NCBI RefSeq assembly: GCF_003470665.1
Contig: NZ_QRJZ01000010.1
Location: 12,632-76,631 of the forward strand
From: Collinsella sp. AM17-1
GTDB taxonomy: Bacteria > Actinomycetota > Coriobacteriia > Coriobacteriales > Coriobacteriaceae
DNA: 64,000 nucleotides
Reading direction: 5' to 3'
In this document: piece after piece, positions 6,830-15,130 of the stretch
Layout: the number at the start of each line of letters is the position of its first letter
Position numbering within the stretch: position 1 is the first letter of the stretch
The notes under the pieces: model-generated
Seen by the model: only the letters and a program-made list of their open reading frames with translations
Told to the model about the DNA's origin: nothing
Database searches by the model: none
Program-made: the position numbers and the translations under genes

Positions 6830-8188
6830 TTAACGGAGCAGGCCTGCCACTTCGCCGGCTAGGGTGATGGTGCCTGCTGCTACGAAAGGCTCGCCCGCGG
6901 CATCGAAGGCGGCGAGAGCCTCGGATACGCTGGGGTATACGCCCGCGAGCTTATCGGCATCCACCAGGGTAGCAAGCTCCTCCGCCGGCAGGGCGCGGTC
7001 GGAATCGGTCTGCGTCACGGCCACGCGTGGGAAAGCCGGAACAAGCACGTCGACGATGCCCGCCACGTCCTTGTCTGCCAGCGCGGCGCACAGCAGCGTG
7101 GGGCGATTCTCTACGCACGGGTCGATCTCGTCCAGTGCGCTCACAAAGTTCTCGCAGCTCTGGGGATTATGGCAGGCGTCGATCAACTTGAGCGGATCGG
7201 TTCCCAGCACATCAAAGCGACCCGGCGTGGGGCAGCCCATAAGAGAAGCATCAAGCGTATCGTGATCGAGCTCGCGGCCCAGATAGCCCTCGCAGAGCAT
7301 TATCGCGCACGCGGCATTCTGCGGCTGATAGGCCGGCTTAACCATGCTCGACGTATAAATCGCGCGCGGCGTGGTACAGCTGAACTCCACCGTATCGCCC
7401 ACATGCGCCGGCACCTTGGTCGTGGCGTGGCTCACCACGAGCGGCACAATGCCGCACTCGCGACAACGAGCATCCATCACGCGCTGAACACTCGCCTCAT
7501 GCGTACCCTCGCCCAAAACAACCAGGCGCCCGGGTTTGATAACCGCAGCCTTCTCCCCCGCAATGGCCTCGAGCGTATCGCCCAAAATACGTGTGTGATC
7601 GAGCCCGATGCCCGTAATGGCAACGGCGACGGGATCGGTCGCACTTGTGGCGTCCCAACGCCCGCCCATACCAACCTCGAGCACGGCAACGTCCACCGCA
7701 GCCTCGGCAAAAACCACCAGTGCGGCAGCCGTCAGCAGATCAAACGGCGTGATGGTATAGGCACGCTCCCCCGCCGCCACACGACGAGCATTCACGCGAT
7801 GCCCCGCCTCGACGGCGGCAGAAACGCCACGGGCAAAGGCCTCGTCGCTCACAACGCGTCCATCGACCTCCATGCGCTCGGGATAGCGCACAAGCTGCGG
7901 CGATGTATACAGCGCGGTCTTTAGCCCCTCGCCACGAAGGATAGCAGCCGAAAAGCGCGTAGTCGAAGTCTTGCCATTGGTACCGGCAACCTGGATGCAA
8001 TCGAAATACTCATCCGGACGCCCCAGCTCATCGAGCATATCGACAACCGTCTCAAGCAGAGGCCCAGCATCCCCAGAAATCCGCCCCGTATCAGCAGCAA
8101 GCCCGACAGCTTCATCAAACGAAAGCAACTCAAACTCAAAAGGAACGGTATACAAGCCAGAACGCTTAGGCATTTTCAGAACCGCCAT
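6830..8188 (-). CDS. folC: Folylpolyglutamate synthase / dihydrofolate synthase
   Basis: Adds glutamate to dihydropteroate and folates, ATP-dependent, in the cytoplasm. The Mur-ligase-type P-loop is VAGTNGKTSTTRF at residues 67-79, followed by the FolC-typical TSPQLVRYPERM segment and EVGMGGRWDATSATDP. The C-terminal Mur domain carries the expected DACHNPQS motif near residue 340. Length 452 is usual for FolC. The start is uncertain: no good ribosome site precedes either the ATG at 8188 or the in-frame ATG at 8173. It is downstream of valS, as in many Gram-positive valS-folC pairs, but a large hairpin lies between them. Confidence 0.92.
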   Translation of the reverse strand: MAVLKMPKRSGLYTVPFEFELLSFDEAVGLAADTGRISGDAGPLLETVVDMLDELGRPDEYFDCIQVAGTNGKTSTTRFSAAILRGEGLKTALYTSPQLVRYPERMEVDGRVVSDEAFARGVSAAVEAGHRVNARRVAAGERAYTITPFDLLTAAALVVFAEAAVDVAVLEVGMGGRWDATSATDPVAVAITGIGLDHTRILGDTLEAIAGEKAAVIKPGRLVVLGEGTHEASVQRVMDARCRECGIVPLVVSHATTKVPAHVGDTVEFSCTTPRAIYTSSMVKPAYQPQNAACAIMLCEGYLGRELDHDTLDASLMGCPTPGRFDVLGTDPLKLIDACHNPQSCENFVSALDEIDPCVENRPTLLCAALADKDVAGIVDVLVPAFPRVAVTQTDSDRALPAEELATLVDADKLAGVYPSVSEALAAFDAAGEPFVAAGTITLAGEVAGLLR

Positions 8189-8230
8189 TCATAGAAAAAT
8201 AAAACAGTATAGGTTGAGGATAGTCAGCGA

Positions 8231-8329
8231 AAACGCCTCTGATGAGCCAAGGTGCCGTGAAACAAGGGCGCATAGGGCTTATGCCCATGCGCCCGAAGTT
8301 GAACGGCAGATTGGCCATCAGAGGCGTTT
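8231..8329. other. Three-tier long hairpin between valS and folC
   Basis: Nested inverted repeats: AACGCCTCTGATG with CATCAGAGGCGTT outside, GCCAAGGTGCCGT with ACGGCAGATTGGC in the middle, and GGGCGCATAGGGC with GCCCATGCGCCC inside around a TTAT loop. It accounts for nearly all of the 99 bp. On the minus strand the outer stem ends in GTTTT, so it could work as an unusually large valS terminator or as a structured 5' leader for folC. Confidence 0.75.
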
Positions 8330-8344
8330 GCAGCGTCGAGCCAG

Positions 8345-8366
8345 CCGCCGTTCGTTAGAACGGCGG
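8345..8366. other. Short GC hairpin downstream of valS
   Basis: CCGCCGTTC and GAACGGCGG pair around GTTA, 53 bp past the valS stop. No T-run follows, so a terminator call is not supported. Confidence 0.45.
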
Positions 8367-8418
8367 AATAGGTGTCCGCAGTAGCGAGCAAAGCGTCGGG
8401 ACGCGCCCCCCGTAAGCT

Positions 8419-11115
8419 CTACGAGAAGTCAGCAACCTGAGCAGTCAGCGCCGCCAGGATCTCCTTGAGCTCAGCTGCACGGTCCCTCTTCTTCTGGACC
8501 ACCGCGGGCGCGGCCTTGGCCACAAAGCCCTCGTTGGCCAGCGTCTTCTCGCAGCCGGCAAGCTCCTTCTGGGCCGCGGCAATCTCCTTCTCCAGGCGCG
8601 CCTTCTCGGCCGAAAGGTCAACCTTGCCCTCGAGCACCACAAAGACCTCGACGCCGCTATCGACCACGGCAATGCTCGCAGCCGGCTTCTCGACGTCGGT
8701 ACCCATAACCAGCGAGGCGGTGTTCGCCAGCGGCTCGATGGTCGAGCGCAGGCTCTCGAGCTTCTCAATGTCCTCGGAGCCGGCGCGCACGACCACGTCG
8801 AGCTCGGCCTTGGGGCTCAAGCGGTAGCGCGAACGCGTGGCGCGAGCAGCGGAAACGACAGTGCGGCACAGCTCAAACGCGCGCTCGGCGGGCTCGTCGA
8901 CGTACTTGGCGTAGTCGGCGGGCTCGGGCCACTTGGCGATCATGAGCGCCTCGGCGCGATCCACGTTGCCCTCGGAATCCAGGTCGAGCACGCTCGCCGG
9001 CATGTTGTCCCAGATCTCCTCGGTGACAAACGGCATGAGCGGGTGCATCAGGCGAATGGAGGTGTCGAGCACAAAGATCAGGTTGCGCTGGGCCTGCAGA
9101 CGGCCCTCGCCCTTCAGGCGGGCCTTGGTTACCTCAACGTACCAGTCGCAGACCTCGTTCCAGAAGAACTGCTGCACGCCGCGGGCCATGTCGCCAAAGG
9201 TGTAGTTCTCGATACCCTCGGTGACCATCTTGACGGCCTTGGCCAGGCGGCTGAACATCCAGGCGTCGGCCGGCGTCTCCACGACGGGCTCGCCGGGTGT
9301 GTAGCCCTCCATATTCATAAGCAGGAAGCGGCTGGCGTTCCAGATCTTGGTTACAAACGACTTGGCCTGGTCGGTACGCGGACTGTCGATGAGCTTCTTG
9401 GTCTTCTTGTCGATGTTCGCGTCGAACTTGACGTCCTGGTTGTTGGTGCACAGTGTGAGCAGGTTATAACGCATGGCGTCGGCACCGTACATGCCAATGA
9501 GGTCCATGGGGTCAACACCGTTTCCCTTGGACTTGGACATGCGGCTGCCGTCCTTGGCAAGGATCGTCGGATAGATAACGACGTCCTTAAACGGCACCTC
9601 GTCCAGGAAGTACAGCGAGCTCATGACCATGCGGGCGACCCACAGCGCGATGATGTCGCGCGCGGTGACAAGCGCCGTCGTGGGGTGATGGCCCTCGAGC
9701 AGCTCCGGCTTTTGCGGCCAGCCCTGCGTGGCGAAGGTCCACAGCTGCGAGCTGAACCAGGTGTCCAGCACGTTCTCGTCCTGATGCACGTGATGGCCGC
9801 CGCACTTGGGGCACACGTCGGTGTCCTCGGTCAGGGCGTCCTCCCAGCCGCAGTCCTCGCAGTAGAACACGGGAATGCGGTGGCCCCACCACAGCTGGCG
9901 GCTGATGCACCAATCCTTGAGGTTCTCCATCCAGGTGGTGTAGGTCTGCGTCCAGCGCGCGGGGTGGAAGGTGACCTTGCCGGAGTTGACGGCGTCGAGC
10001 GCTGGCCCCTTGAGTTTGTCGACGGCGACGAACCACTGCTCGGACAGCCACGGCTCCAGCGCGGAGTCGCAACGGTAGCAGTGCATGACGGAGTGATCGA
10101 GGTCCTCGACGTGATCGAGCAGGTCGTGCTCCTCGAACCACTTGATGACGGCCTCGCGACACTCGTCGCGGTTCATGCCGGTAAACTCGCCATAGCCCTC
10201 GACGACCACCGCGTGCTCGTCGAAGATGTTGATCTGCGGCAGGTCATGGGCCTGACCCATGGCGTAGTCGTTGGGGTCGTGAGCAGGCGTGACCTTGACG
10301 AAGCCGGAACCGAAGTTGGCGTCGACGTGCCAATCCTCAAAGATGGGGATCTCACGGTTGACGATCGGCAGCATGACAGTCTTACCCACGAAGGCGGCCT
10401 TCTCGGGATCCTTCGGGGAAACGGCAACGCCCGTGTCGCCGAGCATGGTCTCGGGACGCGTAGTGGCGACGACGATGTAGTCCTGGCCGTTGACCGGCTC
10501 GGTCAGCGGGTAGCGCAGGTGCCACAGGTGGCCCTTCTCGTCCTTGTACTCGGCCTCGTCGTCCGAGATGGCGGTGGTGCAGTTGGGGCACCAGTTGACG
10601 ATGCGCTTGCCACGGTAGATCAGGCCGTCGTGGTACCAGTCACAGAAGACCTTACGCACGGCCTGGGCGTAATCCTCGTCCATGGTAAAGCGCTCGTTGT
10701 CGAAGTCGACGGAGCAGCCCATGCGCTTGATCTGCTCGACAATGATGCCGCCGTACTCGTGGGTCCAGTCCCAGCAGGCGTCGACAAACTTGTCGCGACC
10801 GATCTCCAGGCGGCTGATGCCCTCGCTCTTGAGCTTCTTGTCGACCTTGGTCTGCGTGGCAATACCGGCGTGATCGGTGCCCAGCACCCAGCGCGTGGAC
10901 TTGCCGCGCATGCGAGCCATACGGACGATGGCGTCCTGGATGGAGTCGTCGGTGGCGTGGCCCATGTGGAGCTTGCCGGTCACGTTGGGAGGCGGAATGG
11001 TGACGGTGCAGTCGCCCACGCCCTCGCGGCGCTTGTAGTAGCCACCGTCGAGCCACTTCTGCAGGATCGCCGGCTCGTTGGTCGACGGATCGTAATTCTT
11101 GGGCATCTCTTCCAT
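8419..11115 (-). CDS. valS: Valyl-tRNA synthetase
   Basis: Charges tRNA-Val; class I synthetase of 898 residues. The HIGH signature is HMGH at residues 50-53 within PPPNVTGKLHMGHA, and the KMSKS signature appears as RMSKSKGNGVDP. The C-terminal coiled-coil of ValRS is seen in the last about 70 residues (KVDLSAEKARLEKEI...). The start follows AGGGAGAG with six bases of spacing; a second ATG three codons on is less well placed. A strong hairpin lies 20 bp upstream. No T-box consensus was found. Confidence 0.97.
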   Translation of the reverse strand: MEEMPKNYDPSTNEPAILQKWLDGGYYKRREGVGDCTVTIPPPNVTGKLHMGHATDDSIQDAIVRMARMRGKSTRWVLGTDHAGIATQTKVDKKLKSEGISRLEIGRDKFVDACWDWTHEYGGIIVEQIKRMGCSVDFDNERFTMDEDYAQAVRKVFCDWYHDGLIYRGKRIVNWCPNCTTAISDDEAEYKDEKGHLWHLRYPLTEPVNGQDYIVVATTRPETMLGDTGVAVSPKDPEKAAFVGKTVMLPIVNREIPIFEDWHVDANFGSGFVKVTPAHDPNDYAMGQAHDLPQINIFDEHAVVVEGYGEFTGMNRDECREAVIKWFEEHDLLDHVEDLDHSVMHCYRCDSALEPWLSEQWFVAVDKLKGPALDAVNSGKVTFHPARWTQTYTTWMENLKDWCISRQLWWGHRIPVFYCEDCGWEDALTEDTDVCPKCGGHHVHQDENVLDTWFSSQLWTFATQGWPQKPELLEGHHPTTALVTARDIIALWVARMVMSSLYFLDEVPFKDVVIYPTILAKDGSRMSKSKGNGVDPMDLIGMYGADAMRYNLLTLCTNNQDVKFDANIDKKTKKLIDSPRTDQAKSFVTKIWNASRFLLMNMEGYTPGEPVVETPADAWMFSRLAKAVKMVTEGIENYTFGDMARGVQQFFWNEVCDWYVEVTKARLKGEGRLQAQRNLIFVLDTSIRLMHPLMPFVTEEIWDNMPASVLDLDSEGNVDRAEALMIAKWPEPADYAKYVDEPAERAFELCRTVVSAARATRSRYRLSPKAELDVVVRAGSEDIEKLESLRSTIEPLANTASLVMGTDVEKPAASIAVVDSGVEVFVVLEGKVDLSAEKARLEKEIAAAQKELAGCEKTLANEGFVAKAAPAVVQKKRDRAAELKEILAALTAQVADFS

Positions 11116-11135
11116 ATATCTCTCCCTGTCCCGCC

Positions 11136-11175
11136 GGGGAGGAATGTAGGCCCGCCAGGGTCTGCATTCCTCCCC
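11136..11175 (-). promoter_or_regulatory. Perfect 11-bp hairpin in the valS leader
   Basis: GGGGAGGAATG and CATTCCTCCCC pair perfectly; the 18-base loop can pair further (AGxCCC with GGGxCT). It ends 20 bases before the valS ATG and just upstream of its ribosome site. The stem itself contains a GGGGAGG sequence followed by ATG, but there is no U-tract, so it is not a terminator. Confidence 0.6.
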
Positions 11176-11261
11176 TTAGGTATCGATTACTTCAGTCTGA
11201 TATGACTTCGCTGAGGCTTAAACAAACACACAGAATAACACAGGTAGTTGGGGTTATTGCG

Positions 11262-11299
11262 TATATATAAAATAGCCTCCGACCGCGGGTGGTCGGAGG
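11262..11299 (-). terminator. clpX rho-independent terminator
   Basis: On the minus strand CCTCCGACC and GGTCGGAGG pair around a short loop and are followed by CTATTTTATAT, 28 bp after the clpX stop. Confidence 0.8.
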
Positions 11300-11326
11300 A
11301 TATTTGCAAACACGCTTTATGCAGGT

Positions 11327-12733
11327 TTAGCCGTAGATGCGCTGGGGCTGTTCTTCGCCCTTTACGGAGGCTTCGGTCACGATGACCTTGGAAACACCCT
11401 CCTCGCTGGGCAGGTCGAACATCGTCTGCTGCAGCACGTCCTCGCAGATGGAACGCAGGCCGCGGGCGCCGGTCTTGCGGGCAAGCGCCATGCGGGCGAT
11501 CTCGTGCAGGGCGGCGTCCTCAAACTCAAGCTCAACGTCCTCGAGCTGGAACATCTTGCGGTATTGACGCACAACGGCGTTCTTAGGCTCGGTCAGGATC
11601 GACACCAGGTCGTCCTCGTCGAGCGCCTGCGTCTGGGTGACGACGGGAGTGCGGCCCACGAACTCGGGGATCATGCCAAAGGCGTTGAGGTCCTGCGGGA
11701 GCACCTGACGCAGCAGGTCGTTCTCGTCGACCGAGGTGGGGCCGGCGATCTCGGAGTTAAAGCCTACGCCCTTGTTGCCCACGCGATCGGCAATGATCTT
11801 ATCCAGACCCACAAAGGCACCGCCGCAGATGAACAGGATGTTCGTCGTGTCGATCTGCAGCAGCTCCTGCTGGGGATGCTTGCGGCCGCCGGTGGGCGGA
11901 ACACTGGCCACCGTGCCCTCAAGAATCTTAAGCAGCGCCTGCTGAACGCCCTCGCCCGAAACGTCGCGGGTAATGGAGAGGTTCTCGGCCTTGCGGGCGA
12001 TCTTGTCGATCTCGTCAACATAGATGATGCCCACCTGAGCGCGCTCAATGTCGCCATCGGCAGCATTGATAAGCTTGAGCAGGATGTTCTCCACGTCCTC
12101 GCCCACATAGCCGGCCTCGGTGAGCGCAGTGGCATCGGCGATGGCAAACGGCACCTCGAGGATGCGCGCGAGCGTCTGAGCGAGCAGGGTCTTACCGGTA
12201 CCGGTGGGACCGAGCAGCAGGATGTTGGACTTGGCGAGCTCTACCTCGTCCATATCGTCGTTGAGCTGCGAGCCCATGCCGTCGTCAAAGGCAGACACCG
12301 CGGCGCCGCCCTCGATCACGCGGCGATAGTGGTTGTACACGGCAACCGACATGGCGCGCTTGGCGTCCTCCTGACCCATAACATAGGCCGAAAGCTCGTC
12401 ATAGATCTCGTGCGGCGTCGGCACGTGCGTGATGACCTGGCGGTCGTCCTCGAGCTCAAAGCCCTCGGCCTCGGGGTCCACGGCGGGCTGCCCAGCAGCC
12501 TGGCCGTGGTCGTTGAGGAAGCCCGGCAGCTTGCCGTTGCGGGCAGCGTCCATAAAGTCCGAAGCCAGCGACTCCTCCAAGATCTCGGAGCAGGCGGCGA
12601 CGCACTCGTCACAGATAAAGATATTGGTCGGACCCTTTACGAGGCGACGGACCTGGCCCTGCTCTTTTCCGCAGAAGGAGCAGCGGATGGGGTTACCGTT
12701 CTCGTCAAAGTTGTCCTGCATGTTTCCTGCCAT
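11327..12733 (-). CDS. clpX: ClpX ATPase, specificity subunit of ClpXP protease
   Basis: Unfolds tagged proteins and feeds them to ClpP. The N-terminal zinc-binding domain has C18, C21, C41 and C44. The AAA+ Walker A is [14 protein letters not shown], Walker B is IIYVDEID, and pore and sensor segments of the ClpX family are present (for example GYVGEDVEN). Length 468 is slightly above average because of an acidic linker (about residues 65-100). It starts one base after clpP, so the two are cotranscribed. A terminator follows. Confidence 0.97.
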   Translation of the reverse strand: MAGNMQDNFDENGNPIRCSFCGKEQGQVRRLVKGPTNIFICDECVAACSEILEESLASDFMDAARNGKLPGFLNDHGQAAGQPAVDPEAEGFELEDDRQVITHVPTPHEIYDELSAYVMGQEDAKRAMSVAVYNHYRRVIEGGAAVSAFDDGMGSQLNDDMDEVELAKSNILLLGPTGTGKTLLAQTLARILEVPFAIADATALTEAGYVGEDVENILLKLINAADGDIERAQVGIIYVDEIDKIARKAENLSITRDVSGEGVQQALLKILEGTVASVPPTGGRKHPQQELLQIDTTNILFICGGAFVGLDKIIADRVGNKGVGFNSEIAGPTSVDENDLLRQVLPQDLNAFGMIPEFVGRTPVVTQTQALDEDDLVSILTEPKNAVVRQYRKMFQLEDVELEFEDAALHEIARMALARKTGARGLRSICEDVLQQTMFDLPSEEGVSKVIVTEASVKGEEQPQRIYG

Positions 12734-12734
12734 C

Positions 12735-13355
12735 CTAGGCGTCCTTCGCGGCGAGGTCGCGCGAGGTAACGATACGGTCGATCAGGCCGTAGTCGAGGGC
12801 CTCGGCAGCGGTCAGGTAGTTGTCGCGCTCGGTATCGGCCTGGACCTTCTCGATGGGCTGGCCCGAGGCATCGGACAGGATCTGGTTGAGCTCGCGGCGG
12901 GTCTTCTTGATCTCCTCGGCCACGATCTCGATCTCGGTCTGCTGACCTTGAGCACCGCCGCTGGGCTGGTGAATCATGACCTTGGAGTGCGGCAGGCAGA
13001 AGCGCTTGCCCTTGGCGCCGGCCGAAAGCAGCACGGCAGCCATAGACGCGGCCATACCGACGCAGATGGTGGAGACCTGCGGCTTGATGAAGTTCATGGT
13101 GTCAAGAATCGCCAGGCCAGAGTAAACCTCGCCACCGGGCGAATTGATGTAGAGCGAGATATCCTTCTCGGCATCCTGGCTCTCAAGATGCAGCAGCTGG
13201 GCAACGACCAGGTTGGCGCTGACGGAGTTAATCTCCTCGCCCAAGAAGATGATGCGGTCGTTGAGCAGGCGCGAATAGATATCGTAGCTGCGCTCGCCGC
13301 GCGGCGTCTGCTCGATAACGTATGGCACGAGGGCGGAATCGAACTTAGCGATCAT
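12735..13355 (-). CDS. clpP: ClpP protease catalytic subunit
   Basis: Serine peptidase forming the barrel of ClpXP. The nucleophile is in [14 protein letters not shown], the histidine in [14 protein letters not shown], and the Asp lies further on in the family position. The start is ambiguous among three in-frame ATGs at 13367, 13361 and 13355. The last was chosen because GGAG lies six bases before it, giving [16 protein letters not shown], which aligns with the usual start of the mature enzyme. It is followed directly by clpX and preceded by tig, a common actinobacterial and firmicute order. Confidence 0.95.
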   Translation of the reverse strand: MIAKFDSALVPYVIEQTPRGERSYDIYSRLLNDRIIFLGEEINSVSANLVVAQLLHLESQDAEKDISLYINSPGGEVYSGLAILDTMNFIKPQVSTICVGMAASMAAVLLSAGAKGKRFCLPHSKVMIHQPSGGAQGQQTEIEIVAEEIKKTRRELNQILSDASGQPIEKVQADTERDNYLTAAEALDYGLIDRIVTSRDLAAKDA

Positions 13356-13394
13356 ACGCATCTCCATTTCTCTTACGGACCAATAATGGTTCTA

Positions 13395-13441
13395 GACAAA
13401 CGTACGGTGCCCGCATGCTATGCATTGGCTGGCACCGTACG
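13395..13441 (-). terminator. Hairpin between tig and clpP, probable partial terminator
   Basis: CGTACGGTGCC (13401-13411) and GGCACCGTACG (13431-13441) pair perfectly. On the minus strand the stem is followed by TTTGTCT, a weak U-tract. Confidence 0.55.
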
Positions 13442-13517
13442 AAGCAACCGGATAACCGGTGTATAACTTTACCCCATCACGGGCGCACGCATGCGCTCGT
13501 GGGCAAGGTGGCGAGAA

Positions 13518-14831
13518 TTACTCGGCGTCCTTGGCGGTCTCGTCGACCTCGGTCACCTTGGCGTTCTCGACCAGGTGGTCGACGGCCTTGGAGCGACGGA
13601 TGGACTCGCGAACGGCAGGCATGCGGCCATCGGCGATGAACTCGGCCTTGGAAGCCTCGACGTCCTTGACGCCGGCCTTCTCGAACTCGGCGTTGATGTC
13701 GTCCTCGGTAACCTCGATCTTGAGCTCACGGGCGAGAGCGTCGAGCGCCAGGGACTCACGGGCAACGTCGTTGGCCTGCTTGTGCAGGTCGCCGATGAAC
13801 TGCTCCATGGTCAGACCGGAAGCGGGCAGCCAGGTGTCCAGCGTCATGCCGCGGGCAGCGAGGTTGGACAGGAAGTTCTGGCCAAGCTCCTCAAAGACGG
13901 ACTGCTCGTAGTCGGCATCCATCTCGTCGAGCTGCAGGCGCTCGGCGAGAGCGGAGACGCAACGGTTCTCCTTCTCGGCCGGGAGGCGGGAAGCCTTGTC
14001 CTGCTCGATCTCGATCTTGATGGCGTCGCGCATAGCGTCGATGCTGTCGAAGCCAAAGTCGGACTTGACGAGCTCGTCGGTGAGCTCGGGGGTGTTGCGG
14101 ACCTTGATGCCCTTGACGGTGACCTCGACGGTGTGGGTCTCGGCCTCCTCGCCCTCCTCAGCCTCGTCGGTCCAGGTGACGGACTTGACGTCGTCAACGT
14201 TGGCGCCGATCAGAGCCTCGTTGAACTCAGCGGGGTTGCTGTCGCTACCGGCGATGAGCATGCGGCCCTCGGCGGCGAAGTTATCAGCGTTCTCGACGGC
14301 CTTGAGGTCGACGGTCACATAGTCGTCAGCCTCGACGACGCGGCCCTCGACGTCCTCGAAGGTGGCGCGGTAGTTGAGGAGCATCTCGACCTGGTTGTTG
14401 ATCTCGGACTCGGTGACCTCCGCAGGGGGCATCTCGATCTCGACGGCGTCGAAGGAGGAGAGCTCAGCGGCGGGACGCAGGGAGAACTCGACGGTGTAGG
14501 TGTAGTCCTCGTGATCCTTGGCGAGGTCGAGCTCCTTGTAGTCACCGTTCTTGGTGGGGACGATGTCCAGCTCGTTGAGGACGGCGGGCTCGTTAGCGGC
14601 GATCAGGTCGTTGGTGGCCTGAGCGAGGGTAGCCTCGGCGCCAAGAGCAGAGTCGATGACCGGACGGGGGGCCTTACCAGCGCGGAAGCCCGGGAAGCGA
14701 TACTTCTTGGCGGTGTCCTTGTAGGCCTTCTTGATCGCGGCGTCGACGTCGGCGGCCGGGATGGTGACCGTAGCGGTGAGCTTGGCGTCCTTGACGTCAG
14801 AAGCGGTGATGTTCAACACGTTCCTCCTCAT
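13518..14831 (-). CDS. tig: Trigger factor
   Basis: Ribosome-bound chaperone with prolyl isomerase activity. The N-terminal ribosome-binding signature appears as KKYRFPGFRAGKAPRPVI near residue 44. A FKBP-like domain follows (VVEADDYVTVDLKAVEN...), then a helical, acidic C-terminal domain. The start is hard to fix: the ATG at 14831 has AGGAGG inside its own second and third codons. Therefore the GTG at 14819 or TTG at 14816, which are the correct side of that sequence, may be the true start. A tRNA-Leu gene lies about 75 bp upstream. Confidence 0.93.
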   Translation of the reverse strand: MRRNVLNITASDVKDAKLTATVTIPAADVDAAIKKAYKDTAKKYRFPGFRAGKAPRPVIDSALGAEATLAQATNDLIAANEPAVLNELDIVPTKNGDYKELDLAKDHEDYTYTVEFSLRPAAELSSFDAVEIEMPPAEVTESEINNQVEMLLNYRATFEDVEGRVVEADDYVTVDLKAVENADNFAAEGRMLIAGSDSNPAEFNEALIGANVDDVKSVTWTDEAEEGEEAETHTVEVTVKGIKVRNTPELTDELVKSDFGFDSIDAMRDAIKIEIEQDKASRLPAEKENRCVSALAERLQLDEMDADYEQSVFEELGQNFLSNLAARGMTLDTWLPASGLTMEQFIGDLHKQANDVARESLALDALARELKIEVTEDDINAEFEKAGVKDVEASKAEFIADGRMPAVRESIRRSKAVDHLVENAKVTEVDETAKDAE

Positions 14832-14906
14832 ACTGCCCAGCTTATCTGAGGTGCTGGTACCTTTATGCAACAAACGTCGCGAGGGCATAAGCCGACGCGG
14901 GTGCGT

Positions 14907-14990
14907 TGGTGCGGGCGAAAGGACTCGAACCTTCACGGGAATCCCACCAGAACCTAAATCTGGCGCGTCTACCAATTCCGCCACGCCCGC
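14907..14990 (-). tRNA. tRNA-Leu (anticodon TAG)
   Basis: The minus strand gives GCGGGCG at the 5' end and CGCCCGC, A, CCA at the 3' end, so CCA is encoded. The anticodon stem CCAGA/TCTGG encloses TTTAGGT, giving anticodon TAG. The long variable arm is that of a class II tRNA. The T arm contains GGTTCGAGTCC. Confidence 0.96.
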
Positions 14991-15002
14991 ATGAGCGCAC
15001 AG

Positions 15003-15032
15003 ATTAGAAATGATAGCAGATACGAGCGACAA
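15003..15032 (-). promoter_or_regulatory. Possible tRNA-Leu promoter
   Basis: TTGTCG (15027-15032) and TCTAAT (15003-15008) are separated by 18 bp on the minus strand, 12 bp before the tRNA 5' end. Confidence 0.45.
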
Positions 15033-15076
15033 GCGCACGCACACGTTTTACAGGCTCACGACCTCACCACGAGTGC

Positions 15077-15101
15077 AAAAGGCGGGACGAGTTGCCCCGC
15101 C
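15077..15101 (-). terminator. Terminator after the molybdenum hydroxylase operon
   Basis: On the minus strand GGCGGGGC pairs with GTCCCGCC and is followed by TTTTG, 30 bp past the stop codon. Confidence 0.6.
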
Positions 15102-15130
15102 CCGCCCATTACGACTTGTTCGTCGACCCG

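Noticed and set aside
9043..11205. 720-residue open frame opposite valS
   Set aside because: Antisense shadow of valS; high-GC codon bias creates long frames. No motif or ribosome site.
11116..11260. T-box of valS
   Set aside because: No AAGGGTGG-type antiterminator sequence and no U-tract after the hairpin.
14731..14994. Plus-strand frame ending GAGERTRTFTGIPPEPKS
   Set aside because: Translation of the antisense of a tRNA gene; a well-known artefact.
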